Positions 60,414 to 64,000 of a stretch of 64,000 nt of DNA are shown one piece after another; the stretch's first letter is position 1; each line of letters starts with the position of its first letter. The stretch is from Asanoa siamensis (GTDB lineage: Bacteria > Actinomycetota > Actinomycetes > Mycobacteriales > Micromonosporaceae), in assembly GCF_016862555.1 (NCBI RefSeq), contig NZ_BONE01000027.1, positions 38,608-102,607 on the forward strand, given 5' to 3'. The notes below the pieces were generated by a model, which ran no database searches, had not been told where the DNA came from, and saw only the letters and a list, made by a program, of their open reading frames with translations. The translations under genes were made by a program, and so were the position numbers.

Positions 60414-61438
60414 TGGAAGGCGCCCCCACTGTCATGACGTATCCACCGTCGGAATACCAGCACTGGCACGCCCGGCACGCCGCAACCGCACCACCCGCCG
60501 GCCAGCAGGGCTCGGCCCGGATTCCCCAGCCCTTGTGGGAGCCGCCACGTACACGCACCCCAGGGTCGGCGGGTGACGGTGGACCGGACATTGACCCGGG
60601 TGACGGCCGGCAGCCGTGGTGGCCAACGCCATCCAAGCATGGATTGGAGCCGCCTCCCGCTTACGCGGTAGCGCAGCCGTCCGGTGTACGCGACGGCGCC
60701 GATGTCGGGTACGGCGTCGGGTCGAGCGAGGTGTTCGCACCCACGGTGGTGTCGTCGTCGCGGTCGGCGTGGGATGACGCGTTGCCGGACCTGCGGAACA
60801 AGGTTGTTAACCGGTTGGTGTCGATGAACTGGAACCAGACGGTCACGAGCTGGGGTCGGCGGCGTCGGGACCCGCTCGGCCCGCACGTGCTGGTGTTCTT
60901 CTTCGCCGAACCACCATCAGGATTCCCCGCCACCTGCGAGCTACGCGTCGCCGCCCGACTGTTCCCCGCCGGCGACGAACCGCGACTACCGATGCTGCTC
61001 TACGAACTCGGCCCCCTGTTCAAGGACCATCTCACCGCCCGCCGGGATCCGGACGAGGTGCTGTTCTCCTGGTCCGACCGTCGCTCACCCGCCGCCCGCT
61101 ACGCGGGGCTTGGGGTGACGTCCCTGGACACCCCGGACGGGTCGTGGGAGCAGGTCCAGAAGACCGCACAGTCCGACATGGACGTTCCCGGACGCTGCTA
61201 CGCCCATCTGGTTGACGGGTCGATGATCCTGATCGACCGCCTCGCCCGCCAGGAGTTCGCACAGACCCGAATTTGGTCGAGTCACGCGGTTCGCGATGTC
61301 TCGGGCGTGCGGCAGCGGCATGCCACCACCGCCGCAGACATCGCGACCAGCGACGCCCACGGGGCGGAGAATCCGGCCGTGTGGCAGTGGCTGACCGCCC
61401 TCAACGCTGTCCTGGCCGAAGGCCTCCACCATGTTTAG
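60413..61438 (+). CDS. Unknown 341-aa protein between permease and decarboxylase
   Basis: The N-terminal 115 residues are Pro/Gly-rich and disordered. The rest is an apparently globular alpha/beta domain with AWDDALPDLRNKVVNRLVSM, VLVFFFAEPPSGFPATCELR, AARYAGLGVTSLDTPDGSWE and YAHLVDGSMILIDRLARQEF. No known family is recognised. It overlaps the permease by 1 bp and the decarboxylase by 8 bp, so it is an integral part of this operon. Confidence 0.6.
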   Translation: MEGAPTVMTYPPSEYQHWHARHAATAPPAGQQGSARIPQPLWEPPRTRTPGSAGDGGPDIDPGDGRQPWWPTPSKHGLEPPPAYAVAQPSGVRDGADVGYGVGSSEVFAPTVVSSSRSAWDDALPDLRNKVVNRLVSMNWNQTVTSWGRRRRDPLGPHVLVFFFAEPPSGFPATCELRVAARLFPAGDEPRLPMLLYELGPLFKDHLTARRDPDEVLFSWSDRRSPAARYAGLGVTSLDTPDGSWEQVQKTAQSDMDVPGRCYAHLVDGSMILIDRLARQEFAQTRIWSSHAVRDVSGVRQRHATTAADIATSDAHGAENPAVWQWLTALNAVLAEGLHHV

Positions 61439-62678
61439 CCCCAGCGCCGCCGCGGGCGGGGTGGTGTCCGCCCGGCTGGCCAGGCTAACCGGCCGCCTCG
61501 ACGGCATCGGCGACGCACTCGGGTTCCCCGCCGCATGCGACGTGGACTGGAGTCCCCTCGCTGAGATCTTCACGCGGGGGTTGTTGAACAACCTCGGTGA
61601 CCCGTTCGTCGATGGCCTGTACCCGTTCCACACCAAGGACGTCGAACGCGACGCCATCGGCATCATCGCCGACCTGTTCCACGCTCCCGCGGATGACAGG
61701 TGGGGGTATGTGGCCGGCAACGCGTCTGAGGCCGCCCTCTACGGCCTCGACCTCGCCGCGCGCCTGCACCCGAACGCGGTCGTGTTGCACAGCGCCGCAG
61801 CCCATCCCGCCATCTCAAAGGCGGCCCGCCTCGCCCGCCTGCGGTCGGTGGTCCTGCGCACCGACCCGCGTGGGGAGTTGGACTATGACGACTTTGCCGA
61901 CCAGGTCGCGGCCCGGCGGGACCGGCCGATCGTGGTGGTCGCGAACGCCGGCAGCACCTTCAGCGAAGCCGTCGACGACGTACGCCGGATCACCACCATC
62001 CTCGACGAGCTCGCCGTGCCCAGCGAGCGGCGGCTCGTCCTGGTCGACGCCGCCCTGTCCGGCATCCCCCTCGCCACTCTCGACCCGACCGAGCGGCCGG
62101 GTTTCGATTTCGCGGACGGCGCCGACTGCATCTTCGTCTCCGGGCACAAATTCTTGGCCACACCCATGCCCTGCGCCGCCGTCATCGTCAGAGCCAGCCT
62201 GCGGGCCCGTGCACCGGTCGTGTCGTACACCGGCGCCCCGGACGCGACGATCTCCACGTCCCGTAATGGACACGCCGCCCTCGCGGTCTGGTACGCCCTG
62301 ACCATCTTCGGCCGCGACGGGCTGACCGCCCGCGCCGTCAACGCCCGCGACCTGGCCGCGCATCTGCACACCGCACTCGGTGAACAGGGCTGGCCGGCCT
62401 GGCGCAACCCACATGCGATGACCGTCACCCTCGCCACCCCACCCCACGACATCCGCGGCCGGTGGGGGCTGGCCGACCACGGCGGGCGTAGCCACATCGT
62501 CTGCGCCCCGGGTGTGACCCGTGACCGCGTCACCACGTTCCTGGCCGAACTCGCCGACCACACGCCGACGCCCGAACCGGGCCGGGTGAACGGCCAGGCC
62601 GTCAACGTCAATGGGCGGCGGGTACCCCGCCAACTCCGCCCCAGCGCGCCAGCGGCCGTCGGAGGTGATCACCGATGA
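61431..62678 (+). CDS. Group II PLP decarboxylase, histidine/serine-decarboxylase-like
   Basis: The 415-aa protein has the group II decarboxylase fold. Residues 56-75 contain DPFVDGLYPFHTKDVERDAI, WGYVAGNASEAALYGLDLAA follows near 91-110, the likely PLP-stacking H125 sits in SAAAHPAI, an acidic D206 in LVDAALSG, and the Schiff-base lysine K240 in VSGHKFLATPMPC. The last motif closely follows that of bacterial histidine and plant serine decarboxylases. It probably removes CO2 from an amino acid brought in by the permease; the substrate is not determined by sequence. Confidence 0.82.
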   Translation: MFSPSAAAGGVVSARLARLTGRLDGIGDALGFPAACDVDWSPLAEIFTRGLLNNLGDPFVDGLYPFHTKDVERDAIGIIADLFHAPADDRWGYVAGNASEAALYGLDLAARLHPNAVVLHSAAAHPAISKAARLARLRSVVLRTDPRGELDYDDFADQVAARRDRPIVVVANAGSTFSEAVDDVRRITTILDELAVPSERRLVLVDAALSGIPLATLDPTERPGFDFADGADCIFVSGHKFLATPMPCAAVIVRASLRARAPVVSYTGAPDATISTSRNGHAALAVWYALTIFGRDGLTARAVNARDLAAHLHTALGEQGWPAWRNPHAMTVTLATPPHDIRGRWGLADHGGRSHIVCAPGVTRDRVTTFLAELADHTPTPEPGRVNGQAVNVNGRRVPRQLRPSAPAAVGGDHR

Positions 62679-63280
62679 CCACGATCACCCGTCACGCCGC
62701 GCCGGGGACACGGCAGGAGACGAATCCCCTCCCGCCCGCGCCTCATGCTGGAGCCATCCGCTACGTGCCGGTATGCGGGGCGCTCGTTGTGCTGCTCCAC
62801 CCGATCACGACCGGCTGGGCATGCGCGGTCATCACCGACCCGACCGGCACGCATCAGCCAGGTCAGATTGCCGAACTGCCGGAGCGGGAGATTGAGGCGG
62901 CGGTGCCGGTCGAGGTGGTCGACCCGACCGGCGCGCTGCCGGTGCACGCGTTCGTGGGGGTGTGGCTGGCCCGGATCTGGGGCGACACACACGGCGGGCG
63001 CCTCTACGAACTCGCGCGTGTCCTAGCCCTTCACGTCCGCGGGCCTGGCAGCCGCGCCGTGCTGCTCAACGCCGCCACCAAGCGCCGCCTGACCGCTGCC
63101 GCCCACTTACGTCCCGCGGGGCTGGACAACCTGCTCACCCGCATGCAACGCCGCGGCTTCCTCACCTCCGACGGCGCTGACCGCGCCGACCGCTTCGTAC
63201 TGACCCTCCCGCCGCTGGGGATCGCGAACCCGTGTGGCGGGGAGTCGGCCGGCTCGGCTCCAGGAGGGGGTCGGAGATGA
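62675..63280 (+). CDS. Unknown protein with possible C-terminal winged helix
   Basis: This 201-aa product starts with a 4-bp overlap. A first half with hydrophobic strands (RYVPVCGALVVLLHPITTGW) is followed by helices and a winged-helix-like C-terminal segment (YELARVLALHVRGPGSRAVL; LDNLLTRMQRRGFLTSD). It may be a regulator or an adaptor of the operon. No family recognised. It is coupled to the ABC gene by ATGA. Confidence 0.55.
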   Translation: MTTITRHAAPGTRQETNPLPPAPHAGAIRYVPVCGALVVLLHPITTGWACAVITDPTGTHQPGQIAELPEREIEAAVPVEVVDPTGALPVHAFVGVWLARIWGDTHGGRLYELARVLALHVRGPGSRAVLLNAATKRRLTAAAHLRPAGLDNLLTRMQRRGFLTSDGADRADRFVLTLPPLGIANPCGGESAGSAPGGGRR

Positions 63281-64000
63281 CACCACCTATCCGGCACAAC
63301 CGGCCCGTGACTCCAACGCCGCCGGCCGGCAGCGGTGACCGCTGGTCCGACCGGCGTAGGCCGCATCGAGAACGGGACGGCTCCATCGCGGATCCGCACC
63401 CGCGGCAGGAGGTTCCGCTGCTACGGGTCACCGGGGTGCGCGCACCGAGGTACGGGCTGCTCGACGTGTCGTTGACCGTCGACGCCGGGCACCGCCATGC
63501 TGTGGTCGTCCCGGACAAGGCGGGGACGGTCCTTCTGGAGATCATCGCCGGGACCACCTACCCCGACCATGGACAGGTCCACCTCGGTGGGCAGCCGGTC
63601 ACCGGGCGGCCCGTCTCGCAGCTCACCCGGCAGAACGTCGGCCACCTCCGCGTGACGCCGCGCTGGCACCCTCAGCGCACCGTCACCGGCGTCCTCGAGG
63701 CTGCGGTCCGGTGGCAGATCCTCTACCGCCGACAAACCAGCGCCATGACTGGCCGCGAACAAATCGCCGACGTGCTCAACCGCTGCGGCCTACACGCTTT
63801 TGCCGACGCCGAGTCCGATCGGCTGGCACCGCCGTGGAAGCGGATGCTCGACCTGGCCGTCATCCTGCTCCGCCGCCCCCACCTGATCCTCATCGACCAA
63901 CCCCTCACCGACCCCAGCGAACCCGCCGCCCTGTTCCGGCAGGCCCTCACCGACCTAGCGCCTACCGTCGCTGTCTTGCTCACCGTCCCAACCGCGTCAT
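63277..64000 (+). CDS. ABC-type ATPase with degenerate nucleotide-binding motifs, truncated by window
   Basis: Open to the window end (241 codons visible). The fold is ABC-like: LLRVTGVRAPRYGLLDVSLTV (A-loop region), then VVVPDKAGTVLLEIIAG where a Walker A should be, GQVHLGGQPVTGRPVSQLTR, and LILIDQPLTD as Walker B with Gln in place of the catalytic Glu. No LSGGQ signature is evident (RLAPPWKRMLDLA in its place). The core GxxGxGKS/T of Walker A is missing, so it probably does not hydrolyse ATP in the usual way. An intact partner subunit could lie beyond the window. Confidence 0.72.
   Translation, partial: MTPPIRHNRPVTPTPPAGSGDRWSDRRRPHRERDGSIADPHPRQEVPLLRVTGVRAPRYGLLDVSLTVDAGHRHAVVVPDKAGTVLLEIIAGTTYPDHGQVHLGGQPVTGRPVSQLTRQNVGHLRVTPRWHPQRTVTGVLEAAVRWQILYRRQTSAMTGREQIADVLNRCGLHAFADAESDRLAPPWKRMLDLAVILLRRPHLILIDQPLTDPSEPAALFRQALTDLAPTVAVLLTVPTAS

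Overview
The window is very GC-rich double-stranded DNA with GTG starts, 1-13 bp gene overlaps and Actinobacteria-specific protein families (an MFS-thymidylate kinase fusion, WXG100/EspC-like small proteins, XRE regulators with a DUF5753-type domain, DUF397 proteins, a SufR-like regulator). It looks like a chromosome segment of a filamentous actinomycete. A Micromonosporaceae-type host is my guess from overall resemblance; nothing in the window proves it.

Region 1 (1-16.2 kb) reads as chromosome. It holds a sugar-lactone oxidase (cut by the window edge), a TetR regulator and a PLP amino acid deaminase/aldolase. These are followed by the replication genes tmk (fused to an MFS membrane domain) and holB, and by ricT/PSP1 at 13.4 kb. 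Between holB and ricT lies about 6.7 kb of accessory genes: a YbaB-like protein with two type VII-secretion-like small proteins, a TetR/oxidoreductase divergon with twin operators, and folE with a ferredoxin-reductase-like flavoprotein beside a SufR-like Cys-rich regulator. A membrane metallophosphoesterase and a tRNA-Thr(CGT) gene close the block.

Region 2 (16.1 kb onward) looks like a large integrative element inserted at the 3' end of tRNA-Thr. It opens with a tyrosine integrase, an excisionase-like HTH protein and an operon of three SAM-methyltransferase-like proteins. A 530-bp array of about fifteen TTGAACA iterons follows, spaced by multiples of the DNA helical turn. A plus-strand type IV secretion operon comes next: VirB2-like pilin, VirB6-like protein with a long low-complexity tail, PrgI-like protein, VirB4 ATPase, a large membrane protein, VirD4-like coupling ATPase, a replication-relaxation protein and a lytic transglycosylase/M23 peptidase. 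After it stand about ten small, tightly coupled genes around a DUF932 phage/plasmid-type protein, several with zinc-ribbon cysteines.

Region 3 (42.4-55.1 kb) is a complete minus-strand Tad/Flp pilus locus: CpaB, CpaE-like, TadA, TadB, TadC, Flp pilin, two TadE, one TadG-like protein, and a LysM-BTAD membrane protein. A lipoprotein and a secreted protein stand at its head. An HxlR regulator overlapping an A24 prepilin peptidase lies divergently beside it. Thus one element appears to carry both a DNA-transfer channel and its own type IVb pilus.

Region 4 (55.3-64 kb) has two XRE/DUF5753-type regulators with DUF6879-like and DUF397 partners and palindromic AGACTAG-type operators. After them comes a compact, translationally coupled operon: a small unknown protein, an APC amino-acid permease, an unknown 341-aa protein, a histidine/serine-decarboxylase-like PLP enzyme, an unknown protein, and an ABC ATPase with degenerate nucleotide-binding motifs that runs off the window. 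I could not find the right-hand attachment site, so whether region 4 belongs to the element is open.
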